Positions 26,231-34,649 are shown, counted from the first letter of the stretch. The stretch: 51,996 nt of DNA from Kluyvera genomosp. 1 (GCF_001266615.1 NZ_LGHZ01000035.1:1-51996); one strand, 5' to 3'. Numbers and translations: made by a program. The notes: generated from the letters alone by a model not told the origin.

Positions 26231-28081
26231 ATGTTGCGTTCAATTGCTACCGTGTCTATATCCGGAACCCTGCCTGAAAAACTAAGCGCGATTGCCGCCG
26301 CGGGTTATCAGGGGGTAGAAATCTTCGAAAATGATTTGCTCTATTATACCGGTACCCCGGCAGATGTCCGTAAGCTGGCCGACGATCTGGGGCTGAAAAT
26401 TACGTTATTTCAGCCATTTCGTGATTTTGAAGGGGCTAGCCGCACGCAGTTTACCGCCAACCTGGCTCGTGCCGGGCGTAAATTTTCCCTGATGCATGAG
26501 TTGGGTTGCGACACCATGCTGTTGTGCAGCAACGTGCAGGCAGACTGTTCCGCCGACTTTGACCTGCAGGTGGCGGACCTGCGCGCGCTAGCGACGCTGG
26601 CTGAGCAGGAAAATATCAAGATTGGCTATGAGGCGCTGGCGTGGGGAACGCACGTCAACCATTGGTATCAGGCGTGGGAGCGGGTGAAAGCAGTCGATAG
26701 TCCGGCAATGGGCATTGTGCTCGACAGCTTCCATATTCTGGCGTTGGGCGACGATTTACGTCGTCTGCATGAAGTGCCGATGGATAAAATCACTTTCCTC
26801 CAGCTGGCGGATGCCCCGCTGATGAAAATGGATGTTCTTGAATGGAGCCGCCATTTCCGTAGTTTCCCCGGCCAGGGTGAGCTGCCGCTGGTGGAATTTG
26901 CCTGCGAACTGACGCGGTTGGGCTACCGCGGACCGTGGTCGCTGGAGATTTTCAACGACGGTTTCCGCGCCTCGCCTAACGGCGCGACGGCTAAAGATGG
27001 CTACCGCTCACTGCTATGGCTGGAGGAGCAAACTCGACGAGCGCTCGGAAAAACGGACGCTGCGTTGTTTGATCCCGCGCCGTTACCGACTTTCAACGGT
27101 ACGGAATTTATTGAATTTGCCGCAAGCCCGGCAGAAGCGAAAAAACTGAGTGCCATGCTTGAAGGCATGGGATTCAGGCTCGCGGGGATGCATCGTTCAA
27201 AACAGGTGGCGCTATGGAGCAACGGCGGCGCACGGGTGATTATCAACTATCAGCCGCACAGCTGGGCCGATCACTTCTACCAGCGTCACGGAGTTTCACT
27301 TTGTGCGATGGCGCTGCGGGTCAGCGCCAGTGCACCGATTATTGCCCGCGCCAAGGCCTACGGTTACGCCACCTGGCAGGGTGACGTTGGGCCAAATGAA
27401 AGCGCTATTCCCGCGGTGTGTGCCCCGGACGGCAGCCTGATTTATCTGGTGGATGAAAACCAGGACATCTACGCCCAGGATTTCAATCTGATCCCTTCTG
27501 CAAATGAGGGCGCGCTGCTGGGTATCGACCATTTGGCGCTTGGCATGGAGGCGGACAGCCGCGACAACTGGGTGATGTTTTTCCGTGCGGTATTGGGCTT
27601 TACTCTGGAACATGAACAGACCATGCCCGATCCCTACGGTCTGGTGCGCAGCCTGGCGGTACAAAGCCCGCAGGGAAATATTCGCCTGGCGCTGAATATT
27701 TCGCAAAGCAGGGCTACGCAGATTGCCCGTTCGGTGGCGTGCTATCAGGGCGCGGGCCTGCAGCACGCGGCCTTTGCCTGTCACGACCTTCCTGCTCTTT
27801 TGGACAACCAGCCGTTGGCACCATCGCTCTCGTTGCCGGTTCCCGCCAACTACTACGAAGATTTACTGGCGCGCTTTGGCACTGCGGCGCAGGTTGAATG
27901 CCTCCAGCGTCATCAGATCCTCCATGACCGGGACAGCACCGGCGGCGAGTTCCTGCACCGCTATACCTGGCCATTTAGCGAAGGGCGCTTCTTCTTTGAA
28001 TTAACCGAAAGACGTCACGGCTACGCGCAGTATGGCGCGGTCAACGCGGCGGTAAGACTTTCGGCACTGCAGTACCGATAA
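26231..28081 (+). CDS. 3-dehydroshikimate dehydratase with HPPD-like C-terminal domain (QuiC type)
   Basis: This bifunctional-looking enzyme of 616 residues is predicted to convert 3-dehydroshikimate to protocatechuate. Residues about 1-275 form a xylose-isomerase-like TIM barrel with all four metal ligands of the bacterial QuiC1 family: Glu134, Asp165, Gln191 and Glu239. Residues about 290-616 form a two-module vicinal-oxygen-chelate domain like 4-hydroxyphenylpyruvate dioxygenase, with a complete 2-His-1-Glu set (His434, His512, Glu590). The fusion is known in Pseudomonas QuiC1, where the second domain has no proven substrate. ATG 26231 has AGGTG 5 nt before it. It heads an operon with a transporter and a dehydrogenase. 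Confidence 0.85.
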   Translation: MLRSIATVSISGTLPEKLSAIAAAGYQGVEIFENDLLYYTGTPADVRKLADDLGLKITLFQPFRDFEGASRTQFTANLARAGRKFSLMHELGCDTMLLCSNVQADCSADFDLQVADLRALATLAEQENIKIGYEALAWGTHVNHWYQAWERVKAVDSPAMGIVLDSFHILALGDDLRRLHEVPMDKITFLQLADAPLMKMDVLEWSRHFRSFPGQGELPLVEFACELTRLGYRGPWSLEIFNDGFRASPNGATAKDGYRSLLWLEEQTRRALGKTDAALFDPAPLPTFNGTEFIEFAASPAEAKKLSAMLEGMGFRLAGMHRSKQVALWSNGGARVIINYQPHSWADHFYQRHGVSLCAMALRVSASAPIIARAKAYGYATWQGDVGPNESAIPAVCAPDGSLIYLVDENQDIYAQDFNLIPSANEGALLGIDHLALGMEADSRDNWVMFFRAVLGFTLEHEQTMPDPYGLVRSLAVQSPQGNIRLALNISQSRATQIARSVACYQGAGLQHAAFACHDLPALLDNQPLAPSLSLPVPANYYEDLLARFGTAAQVECLQRHQILHDRDSTGGEFLHRYTWPFSEGRFFFELTERRHGYAQYGAVNAAVRLSALQYR

Positions 28082-28172
28082 AAGATAAAATGTACCAGCC
28101 GGTACGCAAGTGCCGATGGGCAGACCATAACTAGAAACATTCATCTGCACCCGACAACGACAGGTAAACACT

Positions 28173-29522
28173 ATGAACTCACTCGGCCATAATCGCGTGG
28201 CTACCGCTGAGGCGGTTAACGCAGTTCCTCGCTCCCGGCGGCGCATCGGTATTCTTGCACTGCTTGCCGTTGGCACCATGATTAACTATCTCGACCGCAC
28301 CGTATTGGGCATTGCAGCACCTCAGCTCACTCAGGAATTGGGAATTGGCGCGGCGGTGATGGGGATTGTCTTTTCAGCCTTTGCCTGGACCTATGCGCTG
28401 GCCCAAATTCCCGGCGGCATGTTCCTCGACCGATTCGGCAACAAGGTGACCTACTTTTTGGCGCTGAGCTTCTGGTCGCTATTTACACTACTTCATGGTT
28501 TTGCCGTGGGATTGAAAACCTTGTTGTTGTGCCGTTTTGGTCTGGGGGTGAGCGAAGCACCGTGTTTCCCGGTCAACAGTCGGGTGGTAAGCGCCTGGTT
28601 TCCTCAGCATGAGCGTGCGAAAGCCACGGCGGTTTACACCGTAGGTGAGTATCTCGGTCTGGCCTGTTTTGCGCCGCTGCTGTTTTGGATTATGGATGGC
28701 TTCGGCTGGCGCATGTTGTTCATCACCGTTGGCGTCGTGGGCATTCTGTTTGCGCTGGTCTGGTGGCGCCACTATCGCGAACCTCACGAAGATAAATACC
28801 TCAGTGATCAGGAACGCGAATACATTACGGCAGGCGATGGCATGACAACCGGTGCAGAGCAGCGTAAAGCGTTTAGCTGGCCGCTGGTGCGTCAACTGCT
28901 CAGCAAACGACAGATTATTGGTGCCAGCATCGGCCAGTTTGCCGGCAATACTGTACTGGTTTTCTTCCTGACCTGGTTCCCAACTTATCTGGCAACTGAA
29001 CGCCATATGCCGTGGTTGAAGGTCGGTTTCTTTGCCATTCTGCCATTCCTTGCGGCGGCGGGCGGCGTAATGTTTGGCGGCTGGGTTTCCGATAAGCTGC
29101 TGAAAGCCACCGGCAATGCCAATCTCGGGCGCAAGCTGCCGATTATTGCGGGATTACTGATGGCAAGCTGCATCATCAGCGCCAACTGGTTGCATAGTGA
29201 CATGGCGGTGATTCTGGTGATGTCATTTGCCTTCTTCGGCCAGGGCATGGTGGGGCTGGGCTGGACCTTGATTTCAGATATGGCGCCAAAAGGGCTGGGT
29301 GGGTTGACCGGCGGGCTGTTTAACTTTTGTGCCAATCTCGCGGGGATCCTGACGCCGCTGATCATCGGTTTTATTGTTGCGGCCTTCGGGAGCTTCTTCT
29401 ACGCGCTGGTTTATATCGGCGGTGCGGCATTACTGGGCGTGGTGGCGTATCTGTTTATTCTGGGCGACGTTAAGCGCATTGAACTGGACCTGCCCGAGCA
29501 GGAGGCTACTCATGCAAATTAG
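28173..29522 (+). CDS. MFS transporter, probable quinate/shikimate or related acid permease
   Basis: This 449-residue protein has 12 predicted membrane helices and belongs to the anion:cation symporter branch of the major facilitator superfamily (start region GTMINYLDRTVLGIAAPQL, motif DRFGNK after helix 2). Such carriers move sugar acids and aromatic acids with protons. Position after a dehydroshikimate dehydratase and overlapping a shikimate dehydrogenase homologue suggests import of quinate, shikimate or dehydroshikimate. It is separated from the dehydratase by 91 nt holding a small GTACC/GGTAC hairpin, and its last 11 nt overlap the next gene. Confidence 0.85.
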   Translation: MNSLGHNRVATAEAVNAVPRSRRRIGILALLAVGTMINYLDRTVLGIAAPQLTQELGIGAAVMGIVFSAFAWTYALAQIPGGMFLDRFGNKVTYFLALSFWSLFTLLHGFAVGLKTLLLCRFGLGVSEAPCFPVNSRVVSAWFPQHERAKATAVYTVGEYLGLACFAPLLFWIMDGFGWRMLFITVGVVGILFALVWWRHYREPHEDKYLSDQEREYITAGDGMTTGAEQRKAFSWPLVRQLLSKRQIIGASIGQFAGNTVLVFFLTWFPTYLATERHMPWLKVGFFAILPFLAAAGGVMFGGWVSDKLLKATGNANLGRKLPIIAGLLMASCIISANWLHSDMAVILVMSFAFFGQGMVGLGWTLISDMAPKGLGGLTGGLFNFCANLAGILTPLIIGFIVAAFGSFFYALVYIGGAALLGVVAYLFILGDVKRIELDLPEQEATHAN

Positions 29523-30348
29523 TGGTCATACGCGGTTAATTGCGCATTTGGGCTATCCAACGGCCAGTTTTAAAGCGCCGATGATCTATAACCCGTGGTT
29601 TGAAAACCAGGCGGTGGACGCCAAAGTGGTGCCAATGGGGGTGAAACCGGAGGATTACGCGGCGTTTATCCCAGCGCTATTTTCGTTGACTAACATTGCC
29701 GGTGCGCTGGTGACTATGCCGCATAAAGTGGCGACGTGTGCGCTGGTCGATAGACTTAGCCCCACCGCGCAAATTGCCGGAGCCTGCAACGCCATTCGTC
29801 GGGAAGCCGACGGCTCGCTCACCGGAGATATGTTCGATGGTGACGGCTTTGTGCGCGGCATTGAGCGCAAGGGATTTCAAACCGCCGATGCACGCGCGCT
29901 GGTGGTTGGAAGCGGGGGCGTTGGGTCGGCCATCGCTGCGTCGCTCGCCGCCGCGGGCGTTAGTGCACTGACGTTGTACGACGCGCGAGAGGCCACGGCA
30001 CGCGCGTTGGCTGACCGTCTACAAACCTATTATCCGCAGCTTAAATTGACGGTGATGTCGAACGATCCGGCAGGGCATTCGCTGGTGGTTAACGCCACGC
30101 CGATGGGCATGACGCCGGGCGATCCGCTGCCATTTGACGTTGAACGCCTTGAGCCCGGCGCGTTTGTCGGCGAAGTGGTGATGAAGCAGGAATTTACGCC
30201 GCTATTGCAGGCGGCAATAGCGCGTGGCTGCCCGGTTCAGCGCGGGACCGATATGTTGTTTGAGATGATCCCCGCCTACCTGGATTTCTTCCACTTACCG
30301 GTGGCGACGCCGGAACAGTTAAAAGCGCTGGCAGAAATCCATTACTAA
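29512..30348 (+). CDS. Atypical shikimate/quinate dehydrogenase (AroE superfamily)
   Basis: This 278-residue AroE-fold protein has the catalytic Lys72 (TMPHK), Asn93 (GACNAI) and Asp109 (GDMFDGDGF), and a dinucleotide motif GSGGVG (133-138). The two serines that bind the substrate carboxylate in AroE (S-x-S of HSKSP) are Phe20 and Ala22 here (SFKAP), so the substrate is probably not plain shikimate bound in the normal way. An Asp at the end of the second strand of the NAD fold (LYD157) favours NAD+ over NADP+, as in catabolic enzymes. ATG 29512 has a strong AGGAGG and overlaps the transporter by 11 nt. A catabolic quinate/shikimate-type oxidation feeding the dehydratase is the best guess. Confidence 0.75.
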   Translation: MQISGHTRLIAHLGYPTASFKAPMIYNPWFENQAVDAKVVPMGVKPEDYAAFIPALFSLTNIAGALVTMPHKVATCALVDRLSPTAQIAGACNAIRREADGSLTGDMFDGDGFVRGIERKGFQTADARALVVGSGGVGSAIAASLAAAGVSALTLYDAREATARALADRLQTYYPQLKLTVMSNDPAGHSLVVNATPMGMTPGDPLPFDVERLEPGAFVGEVVMKQEFTPLLQAAIARGCPVQRGTDMLFEMIPAYLDFFHLPVATPEQLKALAEIHY

Positions 30349-30361
30349 AGCGCTGGTCAGA

Positions 30362-30403
30362 AGCGTAATAGCCCGAGTAACATAACGCTTATTTTCGGGC
30401 TAT
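30362..30403. promoter_or_regulatory. ModE-like palindrome and overlapping hairpin before the ModA-like gene
   Basis: CGTAATAGC-N6-AACATAACG (30364-30387) resembles the ModE operator CGnTATATA-N6-TATATAACG, with about 6 and 7 of 9 positions matching and the correct spacer. The outer arms AAGCGT/ACGCTT extend the symmetry. An alternative reading overlaps it: ATAGCCCGA/TCGGGCTAT (30368-30376 and 30395-30403) is a 9-bp stem with an 18-nt loop, possibly a terminator of the upstream operon. Confidence 0.35.
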
Positions 30404-30415
30404 GACGAACTCCTT

Positions 30416-31150
30416 ATGCATCCCCAATTAACACTCTTCGCGGCGGGCAGCCTGCGCCGCGCATTTATACCCCTACAGGCAGCGTTTACCGCGCAAACCG
30501 GCATCACGGTTGATATCGTCTTTGGCCCCGCAGGGCTGCTGCGTGAGCGGATTGAAAAGGGCGAGCCGTGCTCGGTTTTTGCCTCGGCCAACCGCGAGCA
30601 TCCGCAGGCACTTTGTGAGGCTGGACGTGCACACGGTCTACGCATTTTTGCGCGTAATGAGCTTATTCTGACGGTGAAAAATAGCCCGCAAACCGCAGGG
30701 AAGAATTGGCATGAGTTGCTCAGCGACGGCGCGCTACGGTTAGGGACATCAACACCGCTGTGCGATCCGTCCGGTGACTATACCTGGCAGTTATTTGACA
30801 GGATCGACACCAGCCATCCTGGATTCGGCGAATCGCTCAAACAACGAGCCATGAAGCTGGTTGGCGGGAGAGACACAATGACCTTGCCAGCAGGAGCGAT
30901 AGCGAGCAGTTGGTTGATTCAACAGGGGCTGGCGGATATGTTTATCGGCTATGCGCATTACGCCACGACGCTTGCCGGGAATAAGGATATCCGCAGTGTC
31001 ACCATTCCAGCACCCTATAATATTCGCTGCGACTATTACATGGCGCAGCTGGAAGAGAGTACGGCGGCGCGGCAGTTCTGCCAGTTTATTCTTGCGCAAG
31101 ATGGACAGCGCTGCCTGCATGACGCCGGTTTTTTAACCGCTAGCGTTTGA
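30416..31150 (+). CDS. ModA-like molybdate/tungstate-binding protein without signal peptide
   Basis: This 244-residue protein resembles periplasmic oxyanion-binding proteins of the ModA family: TLFAAGSLRRAF at the N terminus corresponds to the mature start of ModA (TVFAAASL), and GDYTWQLF, LPAGAIASSW and DMFIGYA fit the fold. There is no signal peptide; the frame closes just upstream of the ATG, so it begins at the mature domain and should stay in the cytosol. Its stop overlaps the convergent ABC ATPase gene by 11 nt. Together with the ModE-like boxes this suggests a cytosolic molybdate or tungstate binder serving the neighbouring transporter. No clear ribosome binding site is visible. Confidence 0.7.
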   Translation: MHPQLTLFAAGSLRRAFIPLQAAFTAQTGITVDIVFGPAGLLRERIEKGEPCSVFASANREHPQALCEAGRAHGLRIFARNELILTVKNSPQTAGKNWHELLSDGALRLGTSTPLCDPSGDYTWQLFDRIDTSHPGFGESLKQRAMKLVGGRDTMTLPAGAIASSWLIQQGLADMFIGYAHYATTLAGNKDIRSVTIPAPYNIRCDYYMAQLEESTAARQFCQFILAQDGQRCLHDAGFLTASV

Positions 31151-31889
31151 GCGCAAACAGCGGCGTGACGACGGCGGTGGGATAATCCTCGAGCTGGATT
31201 TTCCTCACCGCAACGCCGTAAGCTTGCTGCAGCGTCTCTTCCCGAACAATTTCTTCAGTCGTGCCTGCCAGCCACTGGCCGTTGGGTAACAGCAAAAGCG
31301 TATGGCTGGCAACCTGCAGTGCGTGGGTGGGGTCATGGGTGGTGAACATCACCGTACGCGCCTGCGCTCGTGCAAGATCGCAGATTAGCTGCAACACCGT
31401 ATGCTGATTACCTAAATCCAGTGCTGAGCAGGGTTCATCCAGCAAGATATTCTGACTGGCGCTAACCAGCGCGCGGGCGATCATCACCAGTTGCTGCTGA
31501 CCACCGGACAGGTTGCTGAACAACGCATCGGCCAGTTCAGTGATGTTCAATAGCGCCAGCGCTTCCAGCACCTGTCGCTCATCTTCTTCCTGCGGCTGGG
31601 AGAAAAGGGCAATATGGCGGGCGCGGCCCATCAACACGACCTCTTTCACCCGCCAGGCAAAGGCGGCGCGAAACGACTGTGGTACGATGCCGACGCCGCC
31701 CGTCACGGTAACTTCCCCGGCAAGGGCGGGCAGAACGCCGGTCAACGTATCCAGCAGCGTACTCTTCCCGCGGCCGTTAGCCCCCAGTACTGCCCAAACC
31801 TCACCGGGCTGGCAGTGCAGATTGAGGGGAGCAAACAGCGGCGCTTTGTGGCCATATTCTAACTGCGACAGCGTGAGCGACGGGGTCAT
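31140..31889 (-). CDS. ABC transporter ATP-binding protein (BtuD/FecE/MolC type)
   Basis: This 249-residue ATPase belongs to the importer class that includes siderophore, vitamin B12 and molybdate (MolC) systems. Walker A is GANGRGKST, the signature LSGGQQQL, and Walker B NILLDEP. It is the third gene of a binding protein-permease-ATPase operon and overlaps the permease stop by 4 nt (ATGA), showing translational coupling. Substrate cannot be read from the ATPase. The context of a ModA-like gene at its 3' side and a ModE-like site at the operon start argues for molybdate or tungstate; iron chelates remain possible. Confidence 0.85.
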   Translation of the reverse strand: MTPSLTLSQLEYGHKAPLFAPLNLHCQPGEVWAVLGANGRGKSTLLDTLTGVLPALAGEVTVTGGVGIVPQSFRAAFAWRVKEVVLMGRARHIALFSQPQEEDERQVLEALALLNITELADALFSNLSGGQQQLVMIARALVSASQNILLDEPCSALDLGNQHTVLQLICDLARAQARTVMFTTHDPTHALQVASHTLLLLPNGQWLAGTTEEIVREETLQQAYGVAVRKIQLEDYPTAVVTPLFALKR

Positions 31890-32893
31890 TTCAGCATTCC
31901 TTTGCGGCTTGCGCGAACCAGCATTACGGTAAACAACGGAGCGCCGACCAGCGCGGTGAGAATACCAATCGGGATTTCAGCGGCGGTTAACGTGCGGGCG
32001 AGATCGTCGACCAACACCATAAAGCTAGCTCCCAACCAAAATGCGCAGGGCAGAAGACGGCGGTGGTCAGCTCCGGCAAGCATACGCGCCAGATGGGGAA
32101 TCACCAGTCCGACCCAGGCAATACTGCCGCTTACAGCTACCTGGGCGGCGACCAACAGCGCGCAGCACAACAGCACGCCGCGACGCAGCGCGGTAACCCG
32201 TACACCCAGCGCGCGGGCGTCTTTGTCATCCAACGACAGCAGATTGATACGCCAGCGAAGTTTAAATAACACCAGCGCCGCAACAGTCATGGGGATCGCC
32301 AGCAGCAGGACCTTTGTCCAGTTCGCGGTCGCAAAGCTGCCCAACAGCCAGAACACGATATTCGGCAACACTTCTTCGGTGTCGGCCATGTACTGCATCA
32401 GGCTGACGAGCGCGGCAAAAAAGCCGCTGAGGATAATACCGGCGAGAATCAATACCAGCGTGCTTTCACGCTTTTGCAGCGCTGCCAGTAGATAGACCAG
32501 CGTCAATGCCAGCAGGCCAAAGAAGAAGGTCGTGCCCATCATCATTGGCATACTGAGACCCAGCAGGATGGCCAGCGTACCGCCGAAGGCGGAACCCGAG
32601 GTCACGCCGATAATATGCGGGTCAACAAGCGGGTTTTGGAATACCCCCTGTAACGTCGCGCCGCACAGACCCAGTGCGCCACCGGCCAGAAGCGCCATCA
32701 GGATCCGTGGCAGACGAACTGACCAGACAATCTGGTGGGCAATATCCGTCGTATTGTGAGGATGTGTAAGCTGAAACAGGACATCGTGAATCGATAACCC
32801 ATATTGGCCAAAGCACAGTGAAACAACGGCAACGGCTAAGGTGAGCAACATCAGCCCACCCTGGACCGTTTTAGGATGGCTACTGATGTGCAT
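31886..32893 (-). CDS. ABC transporter permease (FecCD/BtuC/MolB family)
   Basis: This inner-membrane permease has about ten membrane helices. The start is set at ATG 32893, giving 335 residues, the usual FecCD length, with helix 1 directly after MHISSHPKTVQGG; the longer frame up to 33007 would add a basic, non-family N terminus. Family motifs such as GALGLCGATLQGVFQNPLVDP (only its GATLQ-NPLADP-like core is diagnostic) and the GLVIPHLAR loop that contacts the ATPase are present. It overlaps the binding-protein gene by 14 nt upstream and the ATPase by 4 nt downstream. Confidence 0.85.
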   Translation of the reverse strand: MHISSHPKTVQGGLMLLTLAVAVVSLCFGQYGLSIHDVLFQLTHPHNTTDIAHQIVWSVRLPRILMALLAGGALGLCGATLQGVFQNPLVDPHIIGVTSGSAFGGTLAILLGLSMPMMMGTTFFFGLLALTLVYLLAALQKRESTLVLILAGIILSGFFAALVSLMQYMADTEEVLPNIVFWLLGSFATANWTKVLLLAIPMTVAALVLFKLRWRINLLSLDDKDARALGVRVTALRRGVLLCCALLVAAQVAVSGSIAWVGLVIPHLARMLAGADHRRLLPCAFWLGASFMVLVDDLARTLTAAEIPIGILTALVGAPLFTVMLVRASRKGMLK

Positions 32894-33947
32894 TCGCCTG
32901 CCAGTCAGTACGATAGAAACGGTGATAATAATCCTGCGCCTGGGCATCAACGTCGACGTTTTTATAGCGCTCAGGATAGAGTTTTTTCGCCATCCACAGT
33001 TCACCAATGGCTAACGCTTCCGGCATCGGATAGCCCCAGGCTTTTGCATATTCTGGCATCAACCATACTCGATGATTTTTAACCGCATCAATGGCTTGCC
33101 ACTGCGGATCAGTGGTTATCTGTTTCACCACATCCGGATAGCGATCCTGAACGAAGATCACCTGCGGGTTCCACTGCAATACTTGCTCAAGCGAAACCTG
33201 GCGCGCACCTTTCACGGTGGCGGCAGCCACGTTCATTGCACCCGCATGTTGCATCATCAGGCCGGTATATTTCCCGGAACCGTAGGTATTTAGATCCGGG
33301 TTTGCCATGTAAACGCGCACTTTTTCAGCCTGCGGAATATCGGCTACAGGAGCGTTAAATTTTGTGCGAGCAGCGAAGGTGTAATCAATCAGCTTTTTGG
33401 CTTCAGCGTCACGGTTTACGACTTTACCAATCAGGCGAATACCTTGTTTCAGCCCTTCGTTATAGGCATGTTCTTCATCGGCCATCGATGGGTTCATCTT
33501 ATTTTTTTCGCCTGCGGCGTCTTCACGCAGCGAAATGGCGACCACCGGGATGCCCGCATTTTGAATCTGCTGAATCATCTGCTCAGGCGCGTAGTTGGCG
33601 ACAAATACTACCTGCGGATGAAGTGCCAACAGGCTTTCAATATTGACCTGAGTCAGGTCACCCGGCATCGGCATTTTTTCAATCGATGGCATAAAGCGGG
33701 CAAACTCTGGGCCCAACTGTTTTTTCCAGCTGTTCAGCACCCCCACAATGTCATCGGCAGCATTGAGCTGAACCAGAAGGTTTAGCGTCTGGTGCTGTAG
33801 AACGACGACGCGGTTAACGGTATCAGGGAGGGTTACCTGACGGCCAAGTTGGTCGGTTACGGTGCGGTTGGCGAGAGCAGGGGTGACAGCCATCAGGCTG
33901 GCGCAGGCAAGCATGAAGCCCAGGAGGAAACGGTGTAGTGTGGACAT
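32880..33947 (-). CDS. Periplasmic substrate-binding protein of BtuF/MolA type
   Basis: This 355-residue binding protein has a signal peptide (about 1-26, ending PALA, mature start NRTVTDQLGRQVTLP) and the two-lobe class III fold joined by a rigid helix. The DQLGR start motif is common to siderophore, cobalamin and MolA-type molybdate binders. It is the first gene of the importer operon. ATG 33947 is preferred over a TTG at 33962, as the signal peptide begins there; neither has a strong ribosome binding site. The proposed ligand is an oxyanion of molybdenum or tungsten (see the ModE-like site at 33973-34000), otherwise an iron chelate. Confidence 0.82.
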   Translation of the reverse strand: MSTLHRFLLGFMLACASLMAVTPALANRTVTDQLGRQVTLPDTVNRVVVLQHQTLNLLVQLNAADDIVGVLNSWKKQLGPEFARFMPSIEKMPMPGDLTQVNIESLLALHPQVVFVANYAPEQMIQQIQNAGIPVVAISLREDAAGEKNKMNPSMADEEHAYNEGLKQGIRLIGKVVNRDAEAKKLIDYTFAARTKFNAPVADIPQAEKVRVYMANPDLNTYGSGKYTGLMMQHAGAMNVAAATVKGARQVSLEQVLQWNPQVIFVQDRYPDVVKQITTDPQWQAIDAVKNHRVWLMPEYAKAWGYPMPEALAIGELWMAKKLYPERYKNVDVDAQAQDYYHRFYRTDWQANAHQ

Positions 33948-33972
33948 GAGTCGCTCAGTCAAGGAGTGAATA

Positions 33973-34000
33973 AACGGTGTGTATTTGATTATATAACGGA
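33973..34000. promoter_or_regulatory. ModE-like operator before the ABC importer operon
   Basis: AACGGTGTGTA-N6-TATATAACGGA. The right half matches the ModE half-site TATATAACGAT at 9 of 11 positions; the left half matches ATCGnTATATA at about 7 of 10 defined positions, with the exact N6 spacer. It ends 26 bp upstream of the binding-protein start, a position suited to repression by molybdate-loaded ModE. Confidence 0.5.
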
Positions 34001-34062
34001 GATAATTGCAAACCGTCTCACTGATTTACCCCCAAATTTCCTGCGTGAATCGCACCAAAACG

Positions 34063-34091
34063 AAAAAGGCCGCAGAGTTGCCCCTGCGGCC
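34063..34091 (-). terminator. Terminator of the ldr toxin mRNA
   Basis: On the minus strand, GGCCGCAG and CTGCGGCC form an 8-bp stem around an 8-nt loop, followed by TTTTT. It ends the toxin transcript about 48 nt past the ORF. Confidence 0.9.
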
Positions 34092-34138
34092 CGGTTCGGG
34101 CGCATGCTGCCACTGCGGCGGCTATGACACCCGGGCAG

Positions 34139-34246
34139 TTACTTCCGGCTACGCCACCAGCCCAGAATCAGACAGGTAAGAACACCGACCATGACCGGAG
34201 CGGCCAAATCGTGCCAGAACATAAACGCCCATTGCATTAACGTCAT
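34139..34246 (-). CDS. ldr: Ldr-family type I toxin peptide
   Basis: This small hydrophobic peptide has 35 residues, exactly the E. coli LdrA-D length, with the family core FWHDLAAP at 10-17, one membrane helix (about 10-30) and a basic C terminus (WWRSRK). Ldr peptides insert in the inner membrane and, when overproduced, collapse membrane and nucleoid function. ATG 34246 has AGGA 7 nt upstream; a longer frame to 34402 is the untranslated leader. The transcript would run from about 34432 to 34063, near 370 nt, as for E. coli ldrD mRNA. An antisense RNA gene (Rdl) overlaps the leader. Confidence 0.9.
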   Translation of the reverse strand: MTLMQWAFMFWHDLAAPVMVGVLTCLILGWWRSRK

Positions 34247-34294
34247 AGCGCCATCCTGATTGCAATGGCAACAGTTCGCGGCTATTCTCAACTT

Positions 34295-34356
34295 GTCGAA
34301 GGTCAAGTTAGCCCCCGTAATGTTGCCAGGTTTACCAAGCAACGTGCGGGGGTTTT
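34295..34356 (+). ncRNA. rdl: Rdl-type antisense antitoxin RNA of the ldr locus
   Basis: On the plus strand, opposite the toxin mRNA leader, TTGCAA (34260-34265), a 17-bp spacer and TATTCT (34283-34288) form a promoter predicting a start near 34295. A terminator hairpin follows: CCCCCG (34312-34317) pairs with CGGGGG (34347-34352), with an inner TGTTGC/GCAACG stem, then TTTT. The predicted RNA is about 62 nt, close to the roughly 66 nt of E. coli RdlD. It would pair with the toxin leader and block its translation. Confidence 0.75.
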
Positions 34357-34438
34357 CTCTTTCCAGCAACAGCTGCCGCCAGGGATCAAGCCCCCGCAAC
34401 ATTGCGCCTCTCCCGACAAGCGGGATTAGGGCGATCCT

Positions 34439-34444
34439 ATAGTA
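34439..34444 (-). promoter_or_regulatory. -10 element of the ldr toxin promoter
   Basis: Read on the minus strand this is TACTAT, predicting a transcript start near 34432. No good -35 is seen at the usual spacing. A short hairpin (CCCG-CTTGT-CGGG at about 34413-34425) would form at the mRNA 5' end, as is usual for stable type I toxin mRNAs. Confidence 0.5.
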
Positions 34445-34649
34445 ACCTGGACAATATCGGCAATTGCTGAATACTGTTTATACGTCCAGTATCTCGTTTT
34501 TCAGAATAGCGCCAGATCTCGTTCGTGCCGCCTGCACTCGCTTTTCTCTCTTTGCCGCCAACAAACAGCGCCCATTTGGTCACAATTCGCCATACAACTT
34601 TCATATTTCTCGTCATCTTTTCTGCTTAACTGAAAGTCTTCCACCTTTA

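Noticed and set aside
34247-34402. N-terminal extension of the ldr toxin to 87 residues
   Set aside because: The extension covers the regulatory leader opposite the antisense RNA; the 35-residue form has its own ribosome binding site and the family length.
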